A stretch of DNA of 64,000 bases, from NCBI RefSeq assembly GCF_003217355.1, contig NZ_QJTK01000015.1, forward strand, positions 1 to 64,000. Reading direction: 5' to 3'. The stretch comes from Rhodobacter viridis (lineage in GTDB: Bacteria; Pseudomonadota; Alphaproteobacteria; Rhodobacterales; Rhodobacteraceae). Below the pieces are notes generated by a model. It saw nothing but the letters and a program-made list of their open reading frames with translations. It searched no databases and was not told where the DNA came from. Positions 19,483 to 27,148 of this stretch are shown piece after piece. The translations under genes were made by a program, and so were the position numbers. Every line of letters starts with the position of its first letter. The stretch's first letter is position 1.

Positions 19483-20703
19483 ATGACCGCCCTCACCCGT
19501 CTCTTCTCTGAAGGGTTTCGTATCTTTTTCCTGCTCGCGGGGCTCTGGGGAGCGCTGGCGATGCTGATCTGGGGGCTGTGGCTTGCGGTGCATGCGTTCG
19601 GCGGCATGATGGACCTGCCCGCCGACCTGCCGCCGCAGTGGTGGCATGGGCATGAGATGATCTTCGGCTTCGGCTCTGCCGCGGCGGCGGGGTTCCTGCT
19701 GACGGCCGTGCCGAACTGGACCGGCGCCGCCTCGGCCGGGCCGCGGTTCCTGATCGCGGCGGCGGCGCTTTGGCTGGCCGGGCGGATCGGCCTGTGGCTT
19801 TGGGGGATCGTCCCCGGACCGCTGGCGGCCGCGCTCGCGCTCGCGTTCCTGCCGCTGCTTGCAGCGCGGATCTGGGCCATGCTGCGGCAGGCGCCGAAAC
19901 CGGCCAACCTGATGGTTCTGGCGCTGGTCGGGCTGATCTGGCTGGCCGAGGCACGGGTGATGCTCGATGCGCTTGGCTGGCCGCTGGGCGAAGCCGTCGC
20001 GGGGCTGCACGGGGCGCTGGCGGCGCTGATCGCGCTGATCGTCATCGTCGGCGGGCGCATCACCCCCGCCTTCACCCGCAATGTGCTGGCGCGCAAGGCC
20101 ATGCTGGCGGGGGCGGCCCCCGATCTTGGCAAGGCCGGAGCCCCCGGCCTGCCGGTCAGCTTACCGCAGGCCGATCGCGTGGCGATCGGGGCGGCCATCA
20201 CCGCCGCCGTGGCGATCACGCTCGGCCTGCCGGACGCGCTGATCGGCGCGGCGGAACTGACCCTTGGCACCGCGCAACTGCTGCGCATCGCGCGCTGGCG
20301 CGGCTGGTCGGTGCGGTCGGAACCAATCCTCGTCGTGCTGCACGGGGCGATGGCTCTGGTCGGTGTCGGCGCCCTGCTGCAAGGCTTGGCCGCCTTCGGC
20401 ATCGGCTCGGAGATCGGCGCGATGCATTTCTCGGCCGTGGGCGGGGTTGGCACGATGGTGATGGGGGTGATGAGTCGGGCCACGCTGGGCCACACCGGAC
20501 GCCCGCTCGTCGCGCCCTTCCCCGTCGCGCTGGCCTATGCGCTGATCCCGGTGGCGGCGCTGCTGCGCTGGATCGCGGCGGCCGGGCCGCTGGCGCTTTA
20601 CTACCCGGGCACGATCCTGGCCGCGACGCTCTGGGCCTTCGCCTTCGTGCTGTTCCTGATCGCCCTTGCCCCGGCGCTGCTGGGGCCACGCGCAAGATCC
20701 TGA
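19483..20703 (+). CDS. nnrS: NnrS family membrane protein
   Basis: A 406-residue protein with about 12 hydrophobic helices. Family signatures include GFRIFFLLAGLWGAL near the start, WWHGHEMIFGFGSAAAAGFLLTAVPNW, VGGRITPAFTRN, and HFSAVGGVGTMVMGVMSRATLGHTGR near the C-terminus; these contain the conserved His/Arg residues of NnrS. NnrS is a heme- and copper-containing membrane protein expressed under nitrosative conditions and linked to NO tolerance. The start at 19483 has AAAGGA upstream and gives the usual N-terminus. The FNR/NnrR-type box 56 bases upstream supports induction by NO or low oxygen. No nir/nor genes are in the window. Confidence 0.92.
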   Translation: MTALTRLFSEGFRIFFLLAGLWGALAMLIWGLWLAVHAFGGMMDLPADLPPQWWHGHEMIFGFGSAAAAGFLLTAVPNWTGAASAGPRFLIAAAALWLAGRIGLWLWGIVPGPLAAALALAFLPLLAARIWAMLRQAPKPANLMVLALVGLIWLAEARVMLDALGWPLGEAVAGLHGALAALIALIVIVGGRITPAFTRNVLARKAMLAGAAPDLGKAGAPGLPVSLPQADRVAIGAAITAAVAITLGLPDALIGAAELTLGTAQLLRIARWRGWSVRSEPILVVLHGAMALVGVGALLQGLAAFGIGSEIGAMHFSAVGGVGTMVMGVMSRATLGHTGRPLVAPFPVALAYALIPVAALLRWIAAAGPLALYYPGTILAATLWAFAFVLFLIALAPALLGPRARS

Positions 20704-20740
20704 GGACATTGCGAACCGCGCACATCGATGATGGGGGAGA

Positions 20741-20817
20741 TGGTACCGCCTCCCCGGCTCGAACGGGGGACCTCTGGATCCACAATCCAGCGCTCTAACC
20801 AACTGAGCTAAGGCGGC
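20741..20817 (-). tRNA. tRNA-His (GTG anticodon)
   Basis: Full cloverleaf on the minus strand with encoded CCA. Acceptor GCCGCCT pairs with AGGCGGT (a G1-U72 wobble), the D-arm is AGCTCAGTTGGTTAGAGC, the anticodon loop TTGTGGA gives GTG, and the T-arm is CCCCG-TTCGAGC-CGGGG. The discriminator base is A73 and the base before position 1 is T, so the usual bacterial tRNA-His features (encoded G-1 opposite C73) are absent. Confidence 0.93.
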
Positions 20818-20937
20818 ACTGAGGGGGCATTTAGCGGGCGGGGCGGGGGAATGCAAGAGGGGAAAATCGGGTCCCGCACAGCCGATGCTTGCCCCGTCGC
20901 CGCAGTTTGGCTAGGCACGGGCAAAATGGAGGCTCCG

Positions 20938-21162
20938 ATGGGCATCAACGACGAAAACGACCTGGCTGGCGACCTGCAGATCGGCCCCACCGATCAGGGC
21001 ATGGTGCGAATCTTCGTGACGGGCGACGGCTTCGAACTGCCCTTCGATTTCGACCCCGAAGAAGCCGAGGAAATCGCCCGCGAGCTGATGGATGCGGCCG
21101 AGGTCGCGCGCGCCATCGCCGACGGCGGCGCGAAGGGCGGCAAGCCGAAGGGCAAGCGCTAG
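20938..21162 (+). CDS. small conserved acidic protein (DUF6324-like)
   Basis: A 74-residue soluble protein with an acidic middle (FDFDPEEAEEIARELMDAAEVARAIAD) and a Lys/Gly-rich tail (GAKGGKPKGKR). The ATG at 20938 has a strong GGAGG 5-6 bases upstream; the in-frame ATG at 20926 would place the start on top of that site. Similar short proteins occur across Rhodobacteraceae, and I associate it with DUF6324 from memory. Function unknown. It converges on the MmcB-like gene with a 4-base overlap at the ends. Confidence 0.75.
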   Translation: MGINDENDLAGDLQIGPTDQGMVRIFVTGDGFELPFDFDPEEAEEIARELMDAAEVARAIADGGAKGGKPKGKR

Positions 21163-21602
21163 GCCAGAAAGCCGGCGCCCGGATCGCCCCGCCCCGCCAG
21201 CCGCAAGGCCGCGGTGCGGGCGAATCCCTGCGTCACAAGCTTGCGCCGCGCGGGGGCCAGTTTCGCCTCGGGACCATGACGCAGGATCTCGGCGCCGAAG
21301 CGATCGGCCAAGATCAAGCCGGTCTCTTCGGGCAGGATCTCGACCGGAAAATCGGTGTCGACAGCCCAGAAGAATCGGTCGCCATAATCCAGATAGCCCT
21401 GCCACTTCCGGTCCGAGGTGAAATCGGCGCGCGAAGATTTGCATTCGACAATCCAGATTTCACCCTTGCGACCGAGCGCCATCACGTCTACCCGCAGACC
21501 CGGACGGGGCATGACCTCGGTCAGACAGGCAAAGCCGTGATCCATCAGGCACCGGCTCACGCCGCGCGCCAGAAGTTGACCGGGGGAAAGATCATTCGCC
21601 AT
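21159..21602 (-). CDS. mmcB: MmcB-family DNA repair protein
   Basis: A 147-residue protein with a PD-(D/E)XK nuclease-like core: GLRVDVMALGRKGEIWIVECKSS has the spaced Asp and E-x-K residues, followed by DRKWQGYLDYGDRFFWAVD. This matches MmcB, an alphaproteobacterial protein needed for mitomycin C resistance in Caulobacter and part of the LexA regulon. The start at 21602 leaves 12 bases to an SOS box at 21614-21628, which supports DNA-damage induction. Confidence 0.85.
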   Translation of the reverse strand: MANDLSPGQLLARGVSRCLMDHGFACLTEVMPRPGLRVDVMALGRKGEIWIVECKSSRADFTSDRKWQGYLDYGDRFFWAVDTDFPVEILPEETGLILADRFGAEILRHGPEAKLAPARRKLVTQGFARTAALRLAGRGDPGAGFLA

Positions 21603-21613
21603 GCGGGAAATAT

Positions 21614-21628
21614 GAACGAAGCATGAAC
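21614..21628 (-). promoter_or_regulatory. LexA-binding SOS box (GTTC-N7-GTTC) before mmcB
   Basis: On the minus strand the sequence is GTTCATGCTTCGTTC, an exact match to the alphaproteobacterial SOS box GTTC-N7-GTTC. It ends 12 bases before the mmcB start and so would overlap the promoter or leader. It is about 72 bases from the start of the divergent membrane protein, which might share the control. Confidence 0.8.
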
Positions 21629-21699
21629 ATCTGTCGAGAGGGTTGACGCGCAAGTCCTCGATTGCAAACATGCTTTCCAGAACCATCAAAGGTTGCACC

Positions 21700-22047
21700 A
21701 TGGAAGACTACCAACGCCGACTCGCCGCCGCCCGGGCAGAACTCGAAGCACTTGGATTGCGCGGACTGCCGCATCCGATTCAGGACAGGGTGATGCGGCT
21801 CTTCGGTGGCGAGGCGCGGCCCTGGCCCTATCTGCCGCTCGGCGTGCGGATGAGCGCCTATGCGATTCCCTATGCCTTCATCTGGACCGCGGCGAATTTC
21901 TTCCTGCGCTGGAAAGACCGCCCGATCGAGCCGGGCGAGGCCGTCGTCTCGACGGTGATGACGGTGGCGCTGTTTTCGATGCTGATGCTGGGCTATGAAC
22001 TGCGGCGCTGGCAGTCGGTGAAGCTGAGCCGTTGGGAAGATCTCTGA
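21700..22047 (+). CDS. small membrane protein (DUF6404-like)
   Basis: A 115-residue protein. The N-terminal ~45 residues form an amphipathic soluble part (MEDYQRRLAAARAELEALG, then PHPIQDRVMRLFGG), followed by two hydrophobic helices (AYAIPYAFIWTAANFFL; VVSTVMTVALFSMLMLGYEL) and a short basic-acidic end. The layout resembles DUF6404 proteins, from memory. Function unknown. It starts opposite mmcB and the SOS box lies between them. Confidence 0.7.
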   Translation: MEDYQRRLAAARAELEALGLRGLPHPIQDRVMRLFGGEARPWPYLPLGVRMSAYAIPYAFIWTAANFFLRWKDRPIEPGEAVVSTVMTVALFSMLMLGYELRRWQSVKLSRWEDL

Positions 22048-22274
22048 CCGCCCTTGCCGCGGTCTCTTCCTGCCCCTATCTTGCGTCTTGGCGGTTACTG
22101 CTCTTCGCGTGAACGGGGCCTTTTTCCAGTGGCCGATAACCATTCCTGAGGGAGCCGGCTCTGCTTTGGCCCTGGCCTCTGTATCTGGCACCCACCTGAC
22201 TTGTCAGGCTCTCGGGAAATTTCGCCCCCACGGTCGCTGCGGTTTCCGCCACCTCACGACAGCCCGAAATCGAA

Positions 22275-22303
22275 AACCCCCCGCTTTTCAGCGAGGGGAT
22301 TTT
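22275..22303 (-). terminator. intrinsic terminator downstream of the small membrane protein gene at 22330-22683
   Basis: Read on the minus strand: a CCCCTCGCT / AGCGGGGGG stem (one mismatch) with a GAAA loop, followed by TTTTCG. It lies 27 bases after the stop of the minus-strand gene. Confidence 0.65.
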
Positions 22304-22329
22304 CGTCTTCCGGAGGCCTTCGAGAAAAC

Positions 22330-22683
22330 TTAGCGCAGGGTGCGGCCGAGCTGGCGGCGGGCACGGCTTTCGCTGCGCACGGGAACCGGGATGGCGATCA
22401 GCTCGGCGGCCATGTCATGGCTCGGGATCGCATCGCGCTTGCCGCCACCGGGCGGCGTCTGATCCTCGGCCATGTTCATCACGGCGATGGCGAATTGCAC
22501 GCCCGCAAAGACCACGGTGTTGAAGACGAAAAGCAGGGTCACGGCGATATAGCCAATGTCGGAACTGAAGATCAGATGCCGCAGATGCGCGACATCAAAG
22601 CCCAGCAGCAAACCGACGAACAGGGCAGAGAGCCCCGCCCCGAAGAGCACGTTGCGAATGTAGAGGCGCACGAGTTCCGGCAT
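22330..22683 (-). CDS. hypothetical small membrane protein
   Basis: A 117-residue protein with a strong GGAGGAA ribosome site. Two hydrophobic segments (VLFGAGLSALFVGLLLGF and IAVTLLFVFNTVVFAGVQFAIAVMNM) are followed by a Pro/Gly/Arg-rich cytoplasmic tail (TPPGGGKRDAIPSHD, ending RARRQLGRTLR). Similar short proteins occur beside nusB in Rhodobacteraceae, but I do not know a function. It is followed by an intrinsic terminator. Confidence 0.7.
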   Translation of the reverse strand: MPELVRLYIRNVLFGAGLSALFVGLLLGFDVAHLRHLIFSSDIGYIAVTLLFVFNTVVFAGVQFAIAVMNMAEDQTPPGGGKRDAIPSHDMAAELIAIPVPVRSESRARRQLGRTLR

Positions 22684-22811
22684 GACGATTCCTCCGTCGT
22701 TGGAATCATTCTAGCGCAGTCTGCGCGAATTCAAACCGCAAATTTGCCGTTTTGCCGCAGTTCCGTCACAAAATATTGGTGAAGGCGTCCCGTCCCGGCG
22801 GGACGATCGGC

Positions 22812-23309
22812 TCAGAACGCCTCGGGGCGAACCTCGCGGGCCATGTGATCAAGCACCGCATTGACGAATTTCGTCTCTTTGCCCTCGGGAAAGAAGGCGC
22901 GGGCAACCTCGACGAATTCGTTGATCACGACCTTGATCGGCGTCGCCGGATTGACCATTTCGGCCCCCGCGGCGCGGAAGAGCGCGCGCAGCACCGGGTC
23001 GATGCGCTCGATCGGCCAGGTGGCGACCAGCGCGCGGTCGGTGGTCTGGTCGATCTTCGCCTGCCACATCACCGCATCATCGAGCAGACGGCGGAACAGG
23101 TCATAATCGCCCTCGGCCAGCTCTTCGCCCTCGTCGGTGGTCATGCCGAAGCGGAAGCTTTCGAATTCGCGGGCGACGCGGTCCACCCCCTGCCCCGCCG
23201 CTTCCATCTGGAAGAGCGCCTGCACGGCATAAAGCCGCGCGGCCGAGCGCATCCGGCGTTTTTCTTCCGGCGTCGGCTTGCGGGGCGTCTCGGGGGTGGT
23301 GTCGGTCAT
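22812..23309 (-). CDS. nusB: transcription antitermination factor NusB
   Basis: A 165-residue all-helical protein of usual length. The RSAARLYAVQALFQMEAAGQ segment is the conserved N-terminal helix, and IERIDPVLRALFRAAGAEM with TPIKVVINEFVEVARAF and VNAVLDHMAREVRPE are typical NusB blocks. NusB binds boxA RNA with NusE (S10) and supports antitermination on rRNA operons. It follows ribH by about 26 bases at the end of the ribE-ribBX-ribH-nusB operon, a standard arrangement. Confidence 0.95.
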   Translation of the reverse strand: MTDTTPETPRKPTPEEKRRMRSAARLYAVQALFQMEAAGQGVDRVAREFESFRFGMTTDEGEELAEGDYDLFRRLLDDAVMWQAKIDQTTDRALVATWPIERIDPVLRALFRAAGAEMVNPATPIKVVINEFVEVARAFFPEGKETKFVNAVLDHMAREVRPEAF

Positions 23310-23335
23310 GATTGTGCGATCCTCAGGTGGCCCGG

Positions 23336-23851
23336 TCAGACGGTGTCGCCCTTGGGGCGAAAGCCGATTCCCTGCGTCCGGGTGGCCCATTTGCGCGAGA
23401 GCGCGATCAGATGCAAGGCCGCAGCCGCCGCACCGCCGCCCTTGTCCTGATCTTCGGGCTTGGCGCGGGCCTCGGCCTGGGCGCGACTTTCCACCGTCAG
23501 GATGCCGTTGCCGATGCACAACCCCTGCAGGCCGAGCATCATCAGACCGCGCGAGCTGTCATTGCAGACGGTGTCGTAATGCGTGGTTTCGCCACGGATC
23601 ACGCAGCCAAGCGCCACATAGCCATCGTAATCCGAGAGCCGCTCGGCCATGCCGATGGCGGTCGGCACCTCCAGCGCGCCGGGCACTTCGGCGATCTCGA
23701 CCTCGGCCCCGGCTTTGGCGGCCACCGCCTTCGCCCCCGCAATCATCCAATCGGCGATGTCGCGATAATAGGGCGCGACGACGATCAGAAGCTTCACCGG
23801 CTTGTCGAAGACGGGCAGCGGCAGCGTGTAGTGGTTTTCGTTCGCCGCCAT
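23336..23851 (-). CDS. ribH: 6,7-dimethyl-8-ribityllumazine synthase
   Basis: A 171-residue lumazine synthase that joins the ribD-pathway pyrimidine to dihydroxybutanone phosphate, the last step before riboflavin synthase. Conserved blocks: VVAPYYRDIADWMIAGAKA, VPGALEVPTAI (substrate loop), ALGCVIRGETTHYDTVCND with the catalytic His, and GNGILTVESRAQAEARA. There is an additional Gly-Gly-Gly-Ala insertion near the end, and the enzyme is slightly longer than the usual ~155 residues. The start at 23851 (MAANENHY) leaves 1 base after the ribBX stop codon. Confidence 0.95.
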   Translation of the reverse strand: MAANENHYTLPLPVFDKPVKLLIVVAPYYRDIADWMIAGAKAVAAKAGAEVEIAEVPGALEVPTAIGMAERLSDYDGYVALGCVIRGETTHYDTVCNDSSRGLMMLGLQGLCIGNGILTVESRAQAEARAKPEDQDKGGGAAAAALHLIALSRKWATRTQGIGFRPKGDTV

Positions 23852-23852
23852 C

Positions 23853-24986
23853 TCAATACCCCCGGGTTTCGTCGATCGAAAGCCCATAGCCCTCGATGCC
23901 GATCACCTTGGGCTTCGGCGAATTCGTCAGCAGTTTCAGATGGCTGATGCCCAGCGCCAGAAGGATCTGCGCGCCCAGACCGTATTGGCGCAAGGTCTGC
24001 GGCGAGGCTTCGCCCGGCATCGGCATCTTCGCGGTGGTTTCGCGCAAGAGCACGACGACGCCACGGCCCTCGGCGGCAATCGCCTCCATCGCGCGGCCCA
24101 GATCGTTCATCTTGCCCGGACGCAGCCCCAGCACATCCGAGAGCGGATCGAGCGCATGCATCCGCACGAGCACCGGTTCCGGGCCGGAAATATCGCCCTT
24201 GGTCAGAACGATATGCTCGGCGCCCTCGGTCTGGTCGGCAAAGATCCGCATCGACCAGTCGCCGCCGAATTCCGACTGCACGGCGCGCTGCGCGGTTTCC
24301 CGCACCAGATGGTCATAGCGGCGGCGATAGGCGATCAGGTCGGAAATCGTGCCGATCTTCAGCCCATGCTTTTGCGCAAAAGCGATCAGATCGGGCAGAC
24401 GCGCCATCGTGCCGTCTTCGTTCATCACTTCGCAGATCACGCCCGAGGGGTTCAGCCCCGCCAGACGCGAGATATCGACCGCGGCTTCGGTATGCCCGGC
24501 GCGGACCAGCACGCCGCCATCGCGGGCGCGCAGCGGGAACAGGTGGCCCGGCGTCGCGATGTCCTGACGGCCCTTGGTCGGGTCGATCGCCACGGCCACG
24601 GTGCGGGCGCGGTCATGCGCCGAAATCCCGGTCGAAATCCCCTCGCGCGCCTCGATCGAGACGGTGAAGGCGGTCTCGTGACGGCTGGAGTTCGAAGACG
24701 CCATCAGCGGCAGCCCGAGCGCCTCGATCCGGTCGGCGGTCAGCGCAAGGCAAACCAGCCCGCGGCCGTGCATCGCCATGAAGTTGATCGCATTCGGCGT
24801 CGCCATCTGCGCCGGAATGATCAGGTCGCCCTCGTTCTCGCGATCCTCGTGATCGACGAGGATGAACATCTTGCCGTTGCGGGCATCCTCGATGATCTCC
24901 TCGATCGAGGACATCGCATCGCGGTAGCTTTGCTCCACCGGGCCCGGGGTTTCGTGATTGCCAGCTTTGTCCACCGGGTTCGTCAT
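23853..24986 (-). CDS. ribBX: 3,4-dihydroxy-2-butanone 4-phosphate synthase with degenerate GTP cyclohydrolase II-like domain (RibBX)
   Basis: A 377-residue fusion. Residues about 20-225 are a complete DHBP synthase (RibB): FILVDHEDRENEGDLIIPAQ, SSRHETAFTVSIEA, ISAHDRA, and GHLFPLRARDGGVLVRAGHTEAA. The C-terminal ~160 residues have the GTP cyclohydrolase II fold and length, but the zinc-binding block (normally HSECLTGD..GSLRCDC) reads MHALDPLSDVLGLRPGKM, with no cysteines, so GTP cyclohydrolase activity is unlikely. This matches the RibBX variant known from proteobacteria. The start codon overlaps the ribE stop (ATGA). A separate active RibA must be encoded elsewhere. Confidence 0.9.
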   Translation of the reverse strand: MTNPVDKAGNHETPGPVEQSYRDAMSSIEEIIEDARNGKMFILVDHEDRENEGDLIIPAQMATPNAINFMAMHGRGLVCLALTADRIEALGLPLMASSNSSRHETAFTVSIEAREGISTGISAHDRARTVAVAIDPTKGRQDIATPGHLFPLRARDGGVLVRAGHTEAAVDISRLAGLNPSGVICEVMNEDGTMARLPDLIAFAQKHGLKIGTISDLIAYRRRYDHLVRETAQRAVQSEFGGDWSMRIFADQTEGAEHIVLTKGDISGPEPVLVRMHALDPLSDVLGLRPGKMNDLGRAMEAIAAEGRGVVVLLRETTAKMPMPGEASPQTLRQYGLGAQILLALGISHLKLLTNSPKPKVIGIEGYGLSIDETRGY

Positions 24987-25573
24987 GCCTTCCACTCCGT
25001 CAGCCGGGCCACGTAACGGGCCAGCGTGTCTATTTCCAGATTGACCTTGTCGCCCACCGATGCAGCGCCGAACGTGGTCACGGCCTTGGTGTGCGGGATG
25101 ATATTGATGCCAAAGCTGCAGCCGTCCACCTCGTTGACGGTCAGCGACGCCCCGTCAAGCGCGACCGAGCCCTTGGGGGCGATGTATTTCGCCAGCGCCT
25201 CGGGGGCGCGGAAGCTGAAGCGGGTGCTTTCGCCCTCGTCGCGCAGCGCGGTGATTTCCGCCACGCCATCGACATGGCCCGAAACGATATGGCCGCCAAG
25301 CTCGTCGCCCACCTTCAGCGCGCGTTCAAGGTTGATGCGCTTGCCGACCGTCCAGCCGCCAAGGTTGGTTTTCGAAACGGTCTCTGCCGAGATCTGCACG
25401 TCATACCAGTCGGCGCCGGTCGCGATCACCGTCAGGCAGACCCCCGCATGGGCGATCGAGGCGCCGATTTCGACCGTGCTCATGTCATAGCCGCAACGGA
25501 TCCGCGCGCGCAGATCGCCGGTGTTTTCAAGGGCGACGATCTCGCCCAGATCGGTGACGATTCCGGTGAACAT
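24983..25573 (-). CDS. ribE: riboflavin synthase alpha subunit
   Basis: A 196-residue enzyme that dismutates two lumazine molecules to riboflavin. It starts with the universal MFTGIVTDLGEI and shows the expected internal duplication: SIAHAGVCLTV in the first half and SVALDGASLTVNEV in the second, with GGHIVSGHVDGVAEI between. The catalytic Cys and Ser/His residues of the family are in place. No FMN riboswitch-like structure is evident in the leader. First gene of the minus-strand ribE-ribBX-ribH-nusB set; ATGA overlap with ribBX. Confidence 0.95.
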   Translation of the reverse strand: MFTGIVTDLGEIVALENTGDLRARIRCGYDMSTVEIGASIAHAGVCLTVIATGADWYDVQISAETVSKTNLGGWTVGKRINLERALKVGDELGGHIVSGHVDGVAEITALRDEGESTRFSFRAPEALAKYIAPKGSVALDGASLTVNEVDGCSFGINIIPHTKAVTTFGAASVGDKVNLEIDTLARYVARLTEWKA

Positions 25574-25770
25574 GGCTTTCCCTACCGTGATTTCTTCTTG
25601 CCTAGCTTGCACAGGCGCCGCACGCAAGGCTTGGCCCCGACGCTTGGGCGCACAGCTGCGGCGCGAAAATGCGGCCCGCCGTCGCGGTGCCCCGGTTTTG
25701 CCGCCAAAAGGTTAAGCTCGCGTGCAATTTGTCGTGACAGCCTGCAAGCAAGGGGCCAAAAGGGGGCGTT

Positions 25771-27072
25771 TTGAGCGTGAGTCCAATGAACTGCCCGCCC
25801 CCCCGCACCTTCCTGCTGCTGCAAGGCCCGCACGGGCCTTTCTTTCGGCAATTGGGAGCGATGCTGCGCGCGGCCGGGGGCTCGGTCTGGCGCGTCGGTT
25901 TCAACCGCGGCGACGAGGCGTTCTGGGATGATCCGGCCAGCTTCCTGCGCTTTGCCGAGCCGCCCGAGACCTGGCCCGCCCGCATCGCAACGCTGATCGG
26001 CGAAAAATCCATCACCGATCTGGTGCTTTACGGCGATACCCGCCCGGTGCATGCGCAGGCGATCGCCGCCGCCACGGCCGCGGGCGTCACCGTGCATGTC
26101 TTCGAGGAAGGCTATCTCCGGCCCTATTGGGTCACCTATGAACGCGGCGGCGCCAATGGCCATTCGCGGCTGATGACGCTTTCGGTGCCCGAGATGCGCC
26201 GGGCGCTGGCGCAAAGCCAGATCGACTTCCCCGAAGCCCCGCCGCGGTGGGGCGACATGCGCCAGCATGTGTTCTATGGCGCGCTCTATCATTTCCTCGT
26301 CATGGTCCAGAACCGTCGGTATCGCAATTTCACGCCGCACCGGGGGATTTCCGTCTTCGACGAGTTCCGGCTTTACCTGCGCCGTCTGGTGCTGATGCCG
26401 GTGCAGGCGCTGGAACGGATGCTCGCCACGATGCGGGTGCGGCTTTCGGGCCACCCGATCCATCTGGTGCTGTTGCAGCTTGAACATGACGCCTCGTTCC
26501 GGATGCACTCGCCTTTCGCCTCCCAGACCGAGTTTATCGACCTCGTGATGGCCGGCTTCGCGGCGGGGGCCCCTCGCCATCATCACCTTGTCTTCAAGGC
26601 GCATCCGCTTGAAGACGGACGCGCGCCGATCCCGCAGACGATCAAGACCGCCACGGCGCGGCATGGGCTCGAGGGCCGGGTGCATTTCATCCGCGGCGGC
26701 AAGCTGGCGGAATTGCTTGCACAGGCGCGCTCGGCGGTGACGGTGAATTCGACCGCCGCGCAGCAGGTGCTCTGGCGCGGGCTGCCGCTCAAGGCCTTTG
26801 GCCGGGCGGTCTTCGACAAGCCGGAATTCGTCTCGACCCAACCCCTGCCCGAGTTCTTCGCCGCCCCGCAAAGACCAGATACGCGGGCCTATCGCGACTA
26901 TCGCCACTACCTGTTGGAGACGTCGCAGATTCCGGGCGGGTTCTACTCGGCCCGGGGGCGGCGGATCCTGCTGCGGCAGGTGGTCGACATGATGCTTTCT
27001 CCCGAAGATCCCTATGAGGCGCTGAGCGCGGGCAAAGCGGCGCCGCGGCAACAGTTGCGCGTTGTGAATTGA
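25771..27072 (+). CDS. kpsS: capsular polysaccharide export protein KpsS
   Basis: A 433-residue protein of the KpsS/capsule-synthesis family. It shows FLLLQGPHGPFFRQLGAMLRAAG near the start (family consensus 'LQGP.G.FF..L...L...G..V..I.FN.GD'), VYGD-type LYGDTRPVHAQAIAAA, EEGYLRPYWVT, and later HLVFKAHPLEDG and VTVNSTAAQQVLWRGLPLKAFG. KpsS transfers the first beta-Kdo residue onto lipid for group 2-type capsules, with KpsC extending the linker. It begins the plus-strand capsule set placed between the two riboflavin gene groups, about 76 bases upstream of the lipoprotein gene. Confidence 0.9.
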   Translation: MSVSPMNCPPPRTFLLLQGPHGPFFRQLGAMLRAAGGSVWRVGFNRGDEAFWDDPASFLRFAEPPETWPARIATLIGEKSITDLVLYGDTRPVHAQAIAAATAAGVTVHVFEEGYLRPYWVTYERGGANGHSRLMTLSVPEMRRALAQSQIDFPEAPPRWGDMRQHVFYGALYHFLVMVQNRRYRNFTPHRGISVFDEFRLYLRRLVLMPVQALERMLATMRVRLSGHPIHLVLLQLEHDASFRMHSPFASQTEFIDLVMAGFAAGAPRHHHLVFKAHPLEDGRAPIPQTIKTATARHGLEGRVHFIRGGKLAELLAQARSAVTVNSTAAQQVLWRGLPLKAFGRAVFDKPEFVSTQPLPEFFAAPQRPDTRAYRDYRHYLLETSQIPGGFYSARGRRILLRQVVDMMLSPEDPYEALSAGKAAPRQQLRVVN

Positions 27073-27148
27073 TCGCGCTGGAAATTTTGCCGTCTCGCCG
27101 CTAGGATGGCCGGAAAACAAACGGCAATCCCCAAGAGGAGCCCGAGCA

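Noticed and set aside
25560-25780. Possible FMN riboswitch upstream of ribE
   Set aside because: I saw no conserved RFN element pattern there or before ribD/nrdR; control by an FMN riboswitch is unsupported.
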